Positions 45,406-58,475 of a DNA stretch of 64,000 nucleotides are shown piece by piece (position 1 is the first letter of the stretch; every line of letters starts with the position of its first letter). A program made the position numbers and the translations under genes. Source of the DNA: Lineus longissimus. Its lineage: Eukaryota; Nemertea; Pilidiophora; Heteronemertea; Lineidae. Under the pieces are notes generated by a model that was not told the DNA's origin, did not search any database, and saw only the letters and a program-made list of their open reading frames with translations. The stretch spans positions 9,736,001-9,800,000 of the forward strand of contig NC_088314.1 in NCBI RefSeq assembly GCF_910592395.1, read 5' to 3'.

Positions 45406-48405
45406 AGATGTAAAATGCCTCATAGTTTAGAAGTTACCGACGCCATTCTGTTTGATTGTTATGTGTAGCTATAAAGATACTTTCTTATCCGCCAACATCG
45501 CACAGCTATAAATCACACTTTACCCAAATTCCTGGTGCACTATTAAGAGACTGTGGTCTCGTTAGTCTGGCCAGAATCTTTCCATAGATTTTATTAAAAG
45601 ATTCTGTTCTGATCTAATCCCTTTTTGGATTACTGCTGGGCTATCGATTAAAGTCATCCCGACTACCCGCGCGGCTTGGCACCCAGTCTATCAAACAAAT
45701 CACTTACTGAGATAGCATCACGAACATTATGATTATTTTACGCTTTCCGATTGAGATAAATACATGGATTTAAGGTTAAACGTCTTTCTGGCTCTAAATA
45801 TTAATACAGCGGGTGGATAGATGATAGGGAAATTTCGCGAATCTCCCGAAACGCAAACTTGAACGTTTATCTCATTGTTCGACCTCCTGATAACGAAGAA
45901 AAACAATGGGATAGGCATCACGTGGACGTTTCGGGGATTTGCAAAAACCCCTTATGTGACTGACTATTTTCCTGTACAACCTCGACCGGACCTTTTATTA
46001 CAGATGCGTGACCTCACTTGAAGAGAATAACTGATTGCAGAAGACGACCAATCTCGTCAGTTGCACACCATTGAACGCCAGCCGCCGATACATCATCTCC
46101 TTCCTGTCACAGAGGAGTCAGCCGACTTCGAGCCGCCGACTCCGAAGTGTAGTTCCTGCCATTTCCTTCGGCACTTCGCCATGTTTGAACACAACTCGAG
46201 TTGTGATACTTCGTCATCACACGGCCTTGCGCTTCGAAATGAAATGCAATATTTATTTTGTGTCAATGCAAGTGGTTCACAATGACAATGACTTAAAAAT
46301 TAATTGCAAATTACAATTAACTGCAAGACGATTCATTACAGGCACAAGCGTTTGAAATTAGCGCATTAAATCTCCTTTTTCAAACCCTGGAAAGTTGTAT
46401 GTAGAGACAGGATGATAACTCCAATCGCATGGTGAACATTCTTATTTTTTCATTCTGATGTGGCATAGCCAAATAAATTACGCCACCATTGGTTATGCTG
46501 AACTTTTCGTGCTCGCACTATTTTGCATTTGCAGACGTCGAGAATATACAACTGTGAAGAAATCCCAACCCGGCTCGCCTTTGTAACTAGTCGCACAAAC
46601 GCACTGGTACAGTGACAAATGGTCCAAGCGATGAATGATGTAATTTTCTACAGATTCACCCCTGCCAGCGGCCAGAGCAATAAGACACGCTTTATTTATC
46701 CACAATCACTGGCGAGGCGAGCTGACATCAATTGAGATAGAGAGAAATATGAAGGAGTTTGTAGCGCGAATACTGACAACATATCAAATATATTAATCTT
46801 TATCGCTATTAGATGACACTGGAGAGTTTGGCGATCGAAGATCTTCGTGTAGACAGCGATGCTTTCCTGGCCATGATGCTGGTTCGATGCAAACAGAGTC
46901 GCGTCACTGACCGTTACATCACGGGCAATAGAAGGTGTACGAATCAAATCGGCAAAGAAATGAGGCCCGCCGGCAATGCGCAAAACGGTCGTCTTTGGTA
47001 GGTAATTGACAATTACGAGAAAAAAAGAGTTGGCCAAAGAAATCAGAGCAAAACACATTGTATTTAACATTGCAAACCGTTTGGTGCTATCATCAACCAG
47101 ATTTTGTCATACTGCTGTTGATATGGATAATTCGTTATTGCTCATCATGTTAAAAACAATTGAAACCTAATCAATATCCGTTCACGACATTTCTTATGCA
47201 TACTTTATGGAAAGTCATTAACACTTCGAACCATGTCGCCTGGGTCATAAGATCATGTAAAATGTAGCTAATTGTGGCTATGGTGTCAAATCTTGCATGT
47301 TTGACCCCTTTCTCATGTTCATTGGTCTTTTAATAGTTTGTTGATAGGACAGACAAGCAGGCCAAAGCGTACTTTGATGGTATCACTCGGAAAACCCATT
47401 TAAAAGAGGATTACCAACGACCAGGCGTAGATCAGTAAGCTGGACTCTGCCTGAGGAACGTGTGGACAATAGCGTCTGCAATATAAAATATAATAGTTTC
47501 CACTCAGAAACGAATTGATGATGCATCAGTTGCTTTGACATCGTCTGAGGCGCGGTGAGGCCATTGTATTGCTCGTACGAAGTTCGCTCTAAAATAGTGA
47601 CGAGTGCACCATCCATCCCGGAGCACTTCCATCCGTATAATTAAGCGCATATCCGACTGGTCGCCCCTTACAATCCGACCTTAAGTAATCCAACGTTTCT
47701 ATATCATAGTCAGTGAAGATTTGTCAGTCGGTGAAAGCGATGAACTATACATCCTTATAAACTGATAAGTTACACCACGACGACATATGAGTATTACTGA
47801 TCACCTAGCTCTGATCTCGATCGTGGATATTATACCCAGTTTTGAGACGTAATATATTTGGATCAGGTACGTCGTGATATAGTGACAAATTATCGGCTTA
47901 CGGTACGTATCCTGATCGCGACATTCAAGAGCCTATATGATCCGTTCTGCGTCATATCAGCAGTTTATTAGATGTGGCAGTCATCTGCTTATACATGTTG
48001 CGTAAACCCAATTCACCTTCGCGAGCACGAAGCTTATTGCCAGATATAATCTAACTGGGTATGGCTAGCTACAGATAAAAATTGATGGTACTTGAGCTTG
48101 TGAGTAGTGACTATATAGAATGTCTCATCGGGTACACAGTGCTGCTCAAATCTGATCTGCAGGTAAAGGCAGATGTATACCGCTTTCCATACTAGGACCG
48201 TTCACCCTTACCAGCCCATAATTGCAAATTTGCGCTTTTCACTCCAGACATTGAGATACATGTGGAATATAACAATTTGCCTGAATTCCAACCCCCAATG
48301 TGTTGTTACGGTTAAGATCTCTCCTATCTCGGCCCACTGCATCGGTGGAACGTTTATATGATGCCTAACTTGCCACAGAACGCTTTTAATGGGATGGACC
48401 CGAGA
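45406..48405. other. no gene assignable
   Basis: The longest frame is minus 46696-47070 (124 codons, hydrophobic N terminus) but it overlaps a plus frame and lacks a domain. A minus stretch at about 47410-47475 lies between TTTATATTGCAG and a GTAATC donor; not recognised. Confidence 0.4.
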
Positions 48406-48895
48406 GTCAAAAGTGTCCATTAAGTGGACATTATAAGCAGCTGTTAGGTAGGCAAGATAAAGTTACACAAAGTCTCCAATAGGGGTCTCTCCCATCGCAC
48501 AGTACGAATGAATATTATTTAGATCGATCTCGATGGCCTAGTGGTTTAGGCGTCCGCCTCGTGAACGGAAGGTCGAAGGGTCAAAGCCCGCTGGTAACCT
48601 CTTTCCCACGCGGTCGGTTGGTTAGCCGCCAGCTAAATTAAATATAGGGTACAAACTGCCTTCTCACCAGGCGCCTGGCATTTGAGATAGGAGTTTGGAA
48701 GTAAAGTGTGTCTCATAAGCGAAAAGCTGGCTGGCCCTTTCATTAGGGGTGACACTATAATAAACAAACTTTACTTTACTTTACTATTTAGAACTGAATC
48801 TAGCATGAGCCAGTGCATTATTGTTTATATTAGTCATCCGAAGTTGGCCAATTTAACCCCGCCGCTCCTGCCTCATAGTCCCCCTTTTTTTAAAT
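48406..48895. mobile_element. MITE with TTAAAGGG ends, copy 2, interrupted
   Basis: Two parts (48406-48523 and 48785-48895) match 23408-23618, for example AGGCAAGATAAAGTTACACA. The SINE at 48524-48784 interrupts it. Confidence 0.75.
48524..48784 (+). mobile_element. tRNA-derived SINE inserted in a MITE
   Basis: Head TCGATGGCCTAGTGGTTTAG with A box; a weak B box (GGGTCAAAGCCC) and an anticodon-like loop CTCGTGA. Tail of ACTTT units (TTTACTTTACTTTAC). The 8-bp duplication TATTTAGA lies at 48516-48523 and 48785-48792. Confidence 0.88.
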
Positions 48896-51741
48896 TGTCG
48901 AAGACGACAACTTGTCAAGGCATGCAGCAGAGTTGATCCGCATGAATTGCCGACTTAAGTATTGCTTTACCTATCAATGTGTATCTATAGCTTCGAGCAA
49001 CAACACAACCTTGTACTTTCGACGCGAAAACAATCCATCAAGAAGATATAACTGGTGATAGATTACATGAGATCCCAACCTCCCCCGGGATAATATCAAT
49101 ACTCATAAGTAACACGACCGGATATTTTGACATCCCCTCCTGACCTCCGCTACAATCAAGTGAAAGGACATAGCCTTACGGACGCCCCGAACAAAATGGA
49201 TTGGATACTTTCAATTGTTTGGCATTGATTTTTGCGAGTCTAAGAACGACTCCTGTGCCGCGTAAGAGTATGGACTAATCCGGCGAGATTACACGTTCGA
49301 CGAGATATTTTTAAGGAATTGATCCGAGTGGAGTCTGTTGATTTTTTGCCGACAATGTAAGACCAGATCGAAAAGATTCAGTGTCTTGAATGAAAGGATT
49401 GTGCAGCGCAGCAGACGAGATTATTGTTGTGTTGGGTTTGAGAAGGTCGGAGAGGTGAACCGTAGAGCGAGGCTGAGTTTTTTGAAAATATTATCTGCGA
49501 ATGAAAGGGTTCTATAAGTCATAACTTTAACTGCAGAGTGCAGTGGCCTACACATATGTATTAATATGAAAACTGCACATTTTGCACCAAATGTATTTAA
49601 AAATACAGTAGAAAATCTCTACGGACACTCTCGGGACTGACAAGTGCTGTCCCATTGTTCGAGCTCCTGATCTTGAATCTTGAATCTTGAATCTTGAATC
49701 CTGATCCTGAACATCGGGGACAGGCGTTCGCCTTGGCGTTTCGGGGGATTTGCAAAAACTCCCTAACCCACAAACCCTACTAACCTCCAGGCAGATAAAA
49801 AGTATAATAAAAACATGTAGAAATATCTTCAGCGAAATCTATGACCGGAGGTAATGGAAGATTTATTTTCTTAAGTAATTGAAAATAATCGAACCAGTGG
49901 CATGTTTGTTTCTGGCTAGTTAATATTTGAGCGGACATAATATGGATTTCTATCTAAGTTGATTGGAAGAAAATGTCAACACTGGGGTCATATTGCCTCT
50001 GTGCAATTGTTGAGTAGATCGGTTAATTTAACTTCGATTGTTTGAAAGTTGTAATAAAGTTCCTTGTAACGCGAAAGCTTCATAGAGGCAAAACATATTC
50101 TTAATACAGTTTTTGTTATAGGAACATTTCAATACTGTAGTAATTGAAATAAGTGGCTGTCGCGGGAAGGCTAGATTTTTTTGGTCAGGCAGCAACTGGA
50201 AAAGTCACTGGGTAAAGAGCAGATCAAGTCATGTACTCCACGAGAAGGTAAACTTGACTGACCCGCGAACCACAGTGACAATGACCAAAAATCAAAAACA
50301 AGCAATGTGTCAAATGATTTGCGAATGGGTAACGGCAGGGAATGATTGGAACACTAGGCTTCCCCCAATGAAACTTAATCGTTTGACCACGATTGACAAT
50401 AAAAGATGAAATTTATTATAAGCGTGTGTTTTGGGTTTTTTAAGTGCACAATAAACAAACAAGCAATAATAATAATGATCTCCCAATGCCACGAACTTAA
50501 ACTGTTTCGATCCCATCACAGGAAACTCAGATCAATAATAAGCAACATAAGAGATCTGACCAGAAGTTGGCACACCAGAGCCCAAAATCTTGAGAGCGAA
50601 GTCTGAAGAACAGCCGACCGCGCCCACAGTAGGGAATCTGAGACTGCGATCGTCTTCTCAATGCAATTGTGCTGATGGCGATTGAACACAGCTATTGGAC
50701 TGAGTGCAGCCCGAACAGTGGCTAACAATCTCATCAACCACCAGTTCATCATTACTTTCAACCGCATTATTAGTTTGGTCAGCAAACAAATCAGTCAATC
50801 AAACGGAGGGTCATATTATTTTGTCCAAGAATTGCGCCATTTGAAACCAATGCTTACTGAGCGTATTTGCGGGGGAAAAGGTTATTTGGGTCCCGGAGCT
50901 CTGTGATTTAGCCCCTGTAATGCTGGATAAAAAAAATATTGCCTCACGATTGTCTTACTTTTTGGCGCTTTTACGTACAAAACCGTAAGCCAAGGTTCTG
51001 ATGCACTGCTAGCGTGTGAATCAAACCACACGATAGCCTTCCAGTCAGTGGGAGTTCTATAACTGGCACCCCACTGCCATATCAATCAACCAAGTCAAGT
51101 AGAAATATGAATTAAGCACTAATTAGAAGAGACAAATAACCTAATGTTTCTCTCAACCGTGAGCAAAGATAGATTGAATTTTCCTATACGGATTCTCTCA
51201 AATCACGAACCAGACTGTTTACCGAATCCCTACCTCACAATCCCTCCATGACGGGGCCAATCTTGGACACAATATTCAGAGAAACTCTGCCAGTCTCGTC
51301 ACAGATATTCCTGAAATGTCTTCATTTGTCTGCACTTGCCTGGCTTTGAAAAAAGTAGACCCGTAGGTTGGTTATAAGTTGAATTTTATTCACGGCTGAT
51401 TATATAAGTTACTAGTATAAGGATATTAAGTTTAAAAGGTTTTGAAACACGTAATAAACGAAGAATGTTCATTTTGAAATACTCACACCTCAACGCGGTC
51501 AAAAAGAATTTTAAATAGTGCTTTGCAAAGCGATAATGAATGCTGTTATTACACCATAGTAAGCCAATTGGACTGAAACTTCATCATTTTCTTTAATTTT
51601 AACACACCTAATTTGCAATTTAAGAAGAACTATACATTTTAAATAGAAAATGCCATTCAACTGGCATGGTTAAACCACGCCTTGGTTTTCGCTGATTGGT
51701 ATGACACGGGTGCGTGACCTACATGTAGTGGTTGCGAAACA
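48896..51741. other. no gene seen
   Basis: A short CTTGAATCTTGAATC array lies at about 49672-49705. ORFs around 50310-50906 overlap on both strands. Confidence 0.5.
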
Positions 51742-51871
51742 TACAGTAAACTTTCTACAAAAAAGGTTCATTTTGGGACCCGACGTTTCCCGAACTCAGG
51801 AATGACGTTATGAGGTCATTTATGACGTCATCATTTTCCGACAGTGGGAAGCACGACGTCGTGACGTTGGA
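51742..51871 (+). repeat. CRE-bearing direct repeat, copy A
   Basis: About 130 bp, almost identical to 52205-52333. Contains a perfect TGACGTCA palindrome (51823-51830) and several TGACGT half-sites (AATGACGTTA, CGTGACGTTG). Confidence 0.85.
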
Positions 51872-52204
51872 TTTGAACGGCGAAACACTACGCGGTACAT
51901 GCATCCGAGAGATGTGTAATCAATTCGTATTTGAATCTGTTCGCTACACTCGTCGGCTTTCGTATCCATCTACAGCTAGAAATCAGCGAAAGCTCTTCCA
52001 ACTGCTTCCTGCGAATGTGGACTTTTACCTCCGTAAATCGTCGTACGGTACTTCGAATTTCGGCGTTTGTAAAGGGTTAGTAAACCTTATATGATAATTT
52101 CTTTGCAAGTGCAACGCTCACACACTGTTAGCAAGGTTTATCATGTCTGTATGTGTAATACAATCCAGCTGACTAACTGCCAAACGAGATTCATTGTTGC
52201 GTAC

Positions 52205-52333
52205 TACAGTAAACTTTCTACAAAAAAGGTTCATTTTGGGACCCGACGTTTCCCGAACTCAGGAATGACGTTATGAGGTCATTTATGACGTCATCATTTT
52301 CCGACAGTGAGACGCGACGTCGTGACGTTGGAT
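52205..52333 (+). repeat. CRE-bearing direct repeat, copy B
   Basis: Second copy; TGACGTCA at 52286-52293. The sequences between and after the copies hold coding-like frames: 51866-52094 (LNGETLRGTCIREMCNQFVF) and 52417-52474 (SRTRDGMDDEIVSAVFLLDM before GTGAGT, after TATTTGCAG). Confidence 0.85.
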
Positions 52334-53196
52334 ACCGCACACCCGTTTTGATTTTGAGAGAACAAAGCCACGGTCTTGATTTCTCCCGCATTTTCAATAC
52401 TTATTTGCAGCTTAGTCGAACAAGGGATGGAATGGATGATGAAATCGTTTCAGCCGTTTTTTTGCTAGACATGTGAGTAAAAACATGAATTTGTGACGTG
52501 CTTTAACTCGATGGCAAGGAACCGGACGGGGCAGGTACGCGTCAAATGCAAAGAGTCAAAGACCTCTGGTACGTGCTTGCCCAGGACAAATCCCCGGCTT
52601 CAGCTTCCGCAGCTAGGCCGAAGAGATTATATCATATCAGCAAATAAGGATTTTTCATTCATTACCAGTCTGCGTGAATTTTGAAGCGCATGAGAATTAG
52701 ACTTAACAGCCAACGAATGAGCCATCTTCATCATTCTGCACGAATGTGCACATTAAAAGAATTCATGCACTCCCCGCCCTCGCAGAAAATGGGAAACAAA
52801 CAAGGCTTAATGCTAATTCCCAAATTAGAAATGACCTTGGCAGCTATGGTCTATGGAATCACTCAGAGAAGAAGGAACAGGCGGAAAATGCTGGTGGAAT
52901 TTTAAAAAGGGGATGAAATACCTTTGCAATGAAGGCATATTCGCATGTACTATTCATTCATCATGTGAATTCCTTCACAGTCAAAGGTTGGAAATCCCTG
53001 TCCCAAATCCAGTCATCACACAGCTGCTCAAGAAAGGGTTATGAAAGAACCATGTGAACAGACTTTTGTTTTGGCATATTTATATCAACATGAAGTTCAT
53101 CTTACATATAAATGCCTTGGAAACAAAAGACTGCTACATTTCTGTCCAACATCCTGCAGCTCAGACGGATTCAGCAAGTCCATCTGTTGACAACAA
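52334..53196 (+). other. coding-like stretches of unknown gene
   Basis: Successive plus-strand frames (52493-52684, 52681-52905, 52853-53044) look moderately coding but shift frame repeatedly. They could be small exons or a decayed gene. No domain recognised. Confidence 0.25.
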
Positions 53197-53546
53197 CGAC
53201 CCAGAGAAATCCTCAACGGTACAAGTCAAAGTGGAAAGGTAAGTGAAATTCCATTTTTTCAGTTCTTATGTAACTGATTTGCAACAACTGATATATAAAG
53301 TGATTGTTTTTTTCAGAATGCGATGGGATGGAGTTGTAGTAGTAAGTTGTACACGAGAGCCATACAAAGAAGATTGAACGGGCGAAAAGAGAAGTGTTGA
53401 GTTCTTGAGGGGCCAGGAGAAGTCCTCAGCGATACAAGTCAAAGTGGAAAGGTAAGTGTAAGTCTATCGATCTAAAGTAATTGTTGTTGCAACCACTAAA
53501 GTGATTGTTTTCTCATTATCAGAGTGTGATGGGAGGGGGTAATACA
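53197..53546 (+). repeat. duplicated exon-end and intron segment
   Basis: GAGAAATCCTCAACGGTACA ... AAAGTGGAAAG|GTAAGTG at 53202-53247 recurs at about 53411-53457. Both are followed by an AAAGTGATTGTTTT and CAG block and then a TGYGATGGGAKGG block. An exon end, donor and short intron were duplicated as a unit of about 210 bp. Confidence 0.7.
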
Positions 53547-56500
53547 CGGAAGTTTGAATCCCTGTCCTAATCTACGTAATTTGCAAACCCTGAGATGATA
53601 AAGCTGAGAAATTGGCGACATATCATGACACGAAGGATAACAATGTTTTTCATCTAGGTTGCTGAAGGGTGGGATTGTGTTAACCTTATTGTTAACTTTA
53701 TGGTTAGGAATTCTTGACTCCATATTCCATGTCGATCTGTCGGCGTTGTGCGTAAGTATTCCTCCTTCATTGTAGACGGAGATTTGAATAAGGGCACACC
53801 GCAGATAGATCGGCATGTGCTATGCTTTTCTTTCTCGCTCAGATGACAACCTTGTATTACTATTAGGTGTGTTAAATTAAATTAGTCGGAATCTTTTTTA
53901 AATCTACCACGCGTCAACTTGTATTACCACGGTGGGTGAAGGTATTGGTTTACCTTTGCAACACAATAGAAACTAGGCCATCCAATTACAGTGTTGGAGG
54001 GGTTCATTCAATCGAATAAAAATGATAAATGATAAACTTCCTCTCCAGGTAACGACGTACTTTCCTTAGGCAAACCGGTACCTTTAGACACCGTGATCAC
54101 GCAAGACATGTGTCTTGTCTCACGAAGAAAAATTGAAAATTTTATGTTCGTATCTGCCATGCCGATCTATACCGTCGTTGTGCGTATTATCCGGGAGGAG
54201 ACTTTGGGATTGATGTTCACAGGCGGTAAGTCGGCGTGGTATCTGCTAATGCTGTAAATTGGTCTTTGAAGATATCAGCGAATGTCTAACCTTGTTTGGT
54301 TATCAACATGACGATGATTCAGCCTACAACCTTCCTGGGCCATGCCATCCCGATGCGGTATTTGCGGTTACTAAGGTAGCAGATCTAATTATCTTGATAA
54401 AATTTATCGAAATCGCTACAATTTGTCAATGCCATGTTGGTTCGGCTATCGATGTTCAAATTGAATAGTCTTGTGAGCGGTTTAATTGTGAAATGTTCTA
54501 TTCAGGACTCGGCGTTAAACTGATCGAGAGAAGTTCTTGTTAGAGGTAATCGTAACCAACGGGTATATTCATCGTCGTGTTCAAATTTTTTTAAATTTTG
54601 ACTACCGCGTGCACCGCGCCCATCCGCATATGCGCCGATGGCGGAATTATCACACACGCCCGCACGCACGCATGTAAAATCGACATCTCATGGTTACAAA
54701 CAGCATACAGTCGACAGGCGTATAAGTTCGCAAAGTCGAAGGTAACGGCAATTTATCCATATGATTTCTTAACAGGTCGCCTTATCTCTTATCCCTGAAC
54801 AGGAAGGTAATACAGGCTTCACATTGACCACTACGTAAATGCGATTAGCAGAGGCTTGGCCAGTATCTGTACTCGATATATCTAGTTCAGCATTCATTCC
54901 TAACTCAAAGACCGTGCGGCTGTTAACGCTCACTGTAACGTTGCCACAAAGAATAATTGCAATGATAAATTTGCTCTATCATGTCTATCCGGACAGCTAA
55001 AATAAACCGACTCGTTCGAGCGTTGGTCGTCCGTGCAATCAATTATGTCTTGTTTAGCGGAGTAATGAGCCGCCAGGGAAATATAGTTGCCATATCTTTC
55101 ACCTCCACGAGCAAACATGATCAGGTTCCCAGGAGCTGGTCCACGGAAGAGCAGGCGATCAAGTCGCCATGAGATGTATTGCTTACACGACGGCGATAAT
55201 GCCGAGAGCAAATGACATGCTCAAGCTCATTCCAAAGCGTACTCTGCGAGTCCGTTTTTGGTTCTAACGGGAATTCTAATTTATGATCGCGGTTTCTGTT
55301 CTTACGGGTCATAGTTCGCCCTCGAGAAGAACTGAATTGCAACAGATGATGTTTTTATTGTCTGTAGCATTTTTGAATGTGCAATTTGTTTTGGTTCCGG
55401 CACCTTTTCCCAAACGACTTTTATCAAGAGTAGATAAAGAATAAGAATGTAGCAGCAGTACGACAGCATCTTATCCTGCACTAGGAACCAAATTCTGACA
55501 ATAGGGGGCTTGTATCAGGTAAATCTGCAGTATTGACAGAGTGACTTGGTTTCTCCACATAGATCTATATACCATAATCAGCCAGAATACAATAGGGCCG
55601 GAAACATTTCCGGGGCACATTAATTTTTCTACTGACACCGATATTGTTGTTCATTATCGTTTTCAGTTTCTCCCGTTACTCAGACTCTTGGGTACAATGG
55701 GAGTCATAAGAACAAAGGTTGTATGTTTCGGGAACCAACTAACTATAGTGCCGAGGCAATTTTGCACCTTCAATCGCTAATAGACTGCCGCTACGATACA
55801 GACTGACTTTCCGTCCTACATGTATAACTCTTATTTCTGTCTGGGGAATAAGAAGAAACACAATGTATCAGACAAATAGACTTGGACGACCAATACTGTA
55901 TACTGCCGCCACGGGGATTGAATGAAACACTGTCTAGCTACTTTTCTTTGAATTATCAGAATGGGCTGAAGGCCATTTTCCCGAGACTTAGTTTCTATCT
56001 TCTTTTTTACATTTACTCTGGTTATGAATGTGTATTTGGTCGTGTACCTGCACGACCTGATTTGGCATCACATTTGACCAAGTTATTGCGAAAAAGATCT
56101 TCCCTAATCAGGCGAGATCCTTCATGACCACATCCCGGTCCTGAAATCAGAAACATGCCTGTAATATTTGATTTGCCAGGACATGTTGGCTGGACCACAA
56201 AAACATACAACCCGATGTTCAAAGAGGGTTAGTAAATTCATTCAATGTACATTAGATCAATCGATGCACTTCGAACTTAATTTTAAAACAATGGGCTTGT
56301 GGGCATTTAGTACCCAGTGTTTCAACTGTCTAAACATGATCGCTGCCATGTCATTGCAGCACATGATGACGAGTATCAACTTTTTTTTAAATTTACGCTT
56401 CGCTGTGGCTTTAAAAACGACAGTACTTTTAGTCATAACAAAATTGCCAAACCTATTTATTTGCTCCATCGAAGTCATTTACCAGTAGAAACACGTTGAA

Positions 56501-57027
56501 GAATTCTCGCGGACTGTGACCAGACATAACTTTCACCACACCTTTGCCATACTTAGTAATCGAAATCGAATGTCGGATATGATTTGCTGCGGCTTAAATT
56601 TTCAACTCGACCAATCACAGCCTTAGAGTCACGCTAACTTCATCATCGCGTTTCTATGACTTCATCACCTCATAATGTCACTTCCACAGACGTCCTATTT
56701 CGTAGATTTCAACTCAATTATCTGTTTGATTTGATGTAATCATCATTTGAGTGTGCTTTAAGCCGAGGGATGCTGTACCGGGTTAGATAATGAGTACGCC
56801 ATCATTGGCTCTAAACTAGTAATGGGGGTGTCGATCAATCAATATTGCTGCTTGACAGAAAACATCCATCGAGTTAGAACACGGCTTATTTTGATTTCAG
56901 CGTTACTTCAACGACTGTGAGTGTAAGAAATCGGGGTGAGCTGGTCACTGGACTATGATAACAGCAATGCATCTGTGCCTCAACGCCAAAACTCGAAAAA
57001 GGCGCATCCAATGTCGACCTCTATGAA
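53547..57027. other. no gene assignable
   Basis: Scattered frames on both strands (for example minus 54930-55211 and plus 55882-56127), none with recognised domains or a consistent splice chain. Confidence 0.45.
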
Positions 57028-57407
57028 ATACAGGTCGTGTTCGTGAATACCGGTATCGGGTGCCATTTTGAAGAGGCCTCTTGGGGTGCCATATATTGCA
57101 TGCATTATAATTGGCTATTTATATACTCCATGAACAGTGTTATTTAGATGTTATTGTATGCACAGGTCGTCACAGTCATTGGCTAAAGATCTGTAACCAG
57201 CGGGTATTTCGAATGTTTTGTTAGTCAATGTTCCAGGGCGGTATGGGAAGCGGCGCTTTGCGGATTGTGCATTACAAGTCACAATAAAGGCGAGACCAGG
57301 GCCTACTTAGTCCTACTGGTACCCTTCTGTGGACCTCCGAAATGTATGGTCCTACTTTTATAGTACAGAAAGGATAGGCTACCGGTATTCACGAGGACAT
57401 CCCGTAT
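57028..57407 (-). mobile_element. MITE family M, copy 3
   Basis: 380 bp, inverted relative to copies 1 and 2, complete ends. It ends six bases before the ATG of the signal-peptide-like exon. Confidence 0.88.
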
Positions 57408-57412
57408 TTAAA

Positions 57413-57485
57413 ATGCAGGTGTTGAACTTTTTTAGCTTTCTCATGATCAGGAAAACTGTGATTCTCGGTTTTCTAGCTATATCAG
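57413..57485 (+). CDS. candidate signal-peptide exon
   Basis: ATG at 57413 opens 24 codons (FFSFLMIRKTVILGFLAIS) ending at the donor TCAG|GTAGGC in phase 1. A possible second exon begins at about 57717 (acceptor TTTAAACAGAG) in the matching phase and reads EFCQFCRFIVTGAMVNPDD then TECVL and a stop, a C-X2-C pattern loosely like a saposin start. Short and unverified. The ATG may lie within a longer transcript. Confidence 0.25.
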
Positions 57486-58475
57486 GTAGGCCACAAAAAC
57501 GAGGCAACTACCATGGAATTGTACAATAGCTAAAACGCTGTATATCTCATATAACAGACACAACCATTATATTATATGACTCTTTGCTACATTCACTGAA
57601 ATTCTAACTGCATTATAGCTAACATACATAGATCAAATATTGTGAAAATGATAACATGAAACTGTTTCAAAATTTGATGTATAATAATGTAATACCAGAC
57701 AGAACCCTTTAAACAGAGAATTCTGCCAATTCTGCCGATTTATCGTGACCGGGGCCATGGTGAATCCAGACGACACTGAATGCGTCTTGTAAAAAGAATG
57801 AGCTATTTGAGTTACATCGGGTTGCAACCCCGGGGTCTGCGACTGAAACAGGCATGCTAATTTCAACGTATTAGCCACAAGTTGCCAAGGGAGCTTGGCC
57901 AGAGGGTGATACAAGATGATTCAACCAGAATCATAAGATCGAAAGCATTCGCTCGGCTATACATTGCCTTCAACAGACTAATTCAACAAGCGGTATGAAA
58001 TCAAATGATGATTATGATGCTCTATTTTTGGAGTGAGGTATTGAAGTCAAGTGTTTCCGCATGGGAGAAGCATGCATGCGATCAGTGATGGCAAGTGCCG
58101 TATACGACATTGCTATGTTTTTTTTATCTAACTCCTTCACTTCTAAATTCATGTACCATCTGTTCGTTAATGTTGAAATGGTGTTCCATTGGGACAGGTT
58201 TAGGGCACATTTCATGTTGGTCACCGTCTCCTTTCAAACCAAATCAATTTTCCAAGGAAGAAGAACAGTAGGACTTTGGTGGACCAAGAAATACCTATTT
58301 ACTCCTTTGTAGATTGAGGTATACCACCTAGCTTAATCATATTAACTTGTTGCCCCATTTCTTGGAACATAATTTTGGCTTTGAATAATATTTATCTATT
58401 TCTAGTTTATATCAATTGTTACTTTGACTTGCCGCAATTTTGCAAACGTGAATGCATCACTTGGTAGAAGCATGA

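Noticed and set aside
46696-47070. 124-codon minus ORF as a secreted protein
   Set aside because: The hydrophobic start is plausible, but there is no domain, an overlapping plus frame exists and no splice chain could be built.
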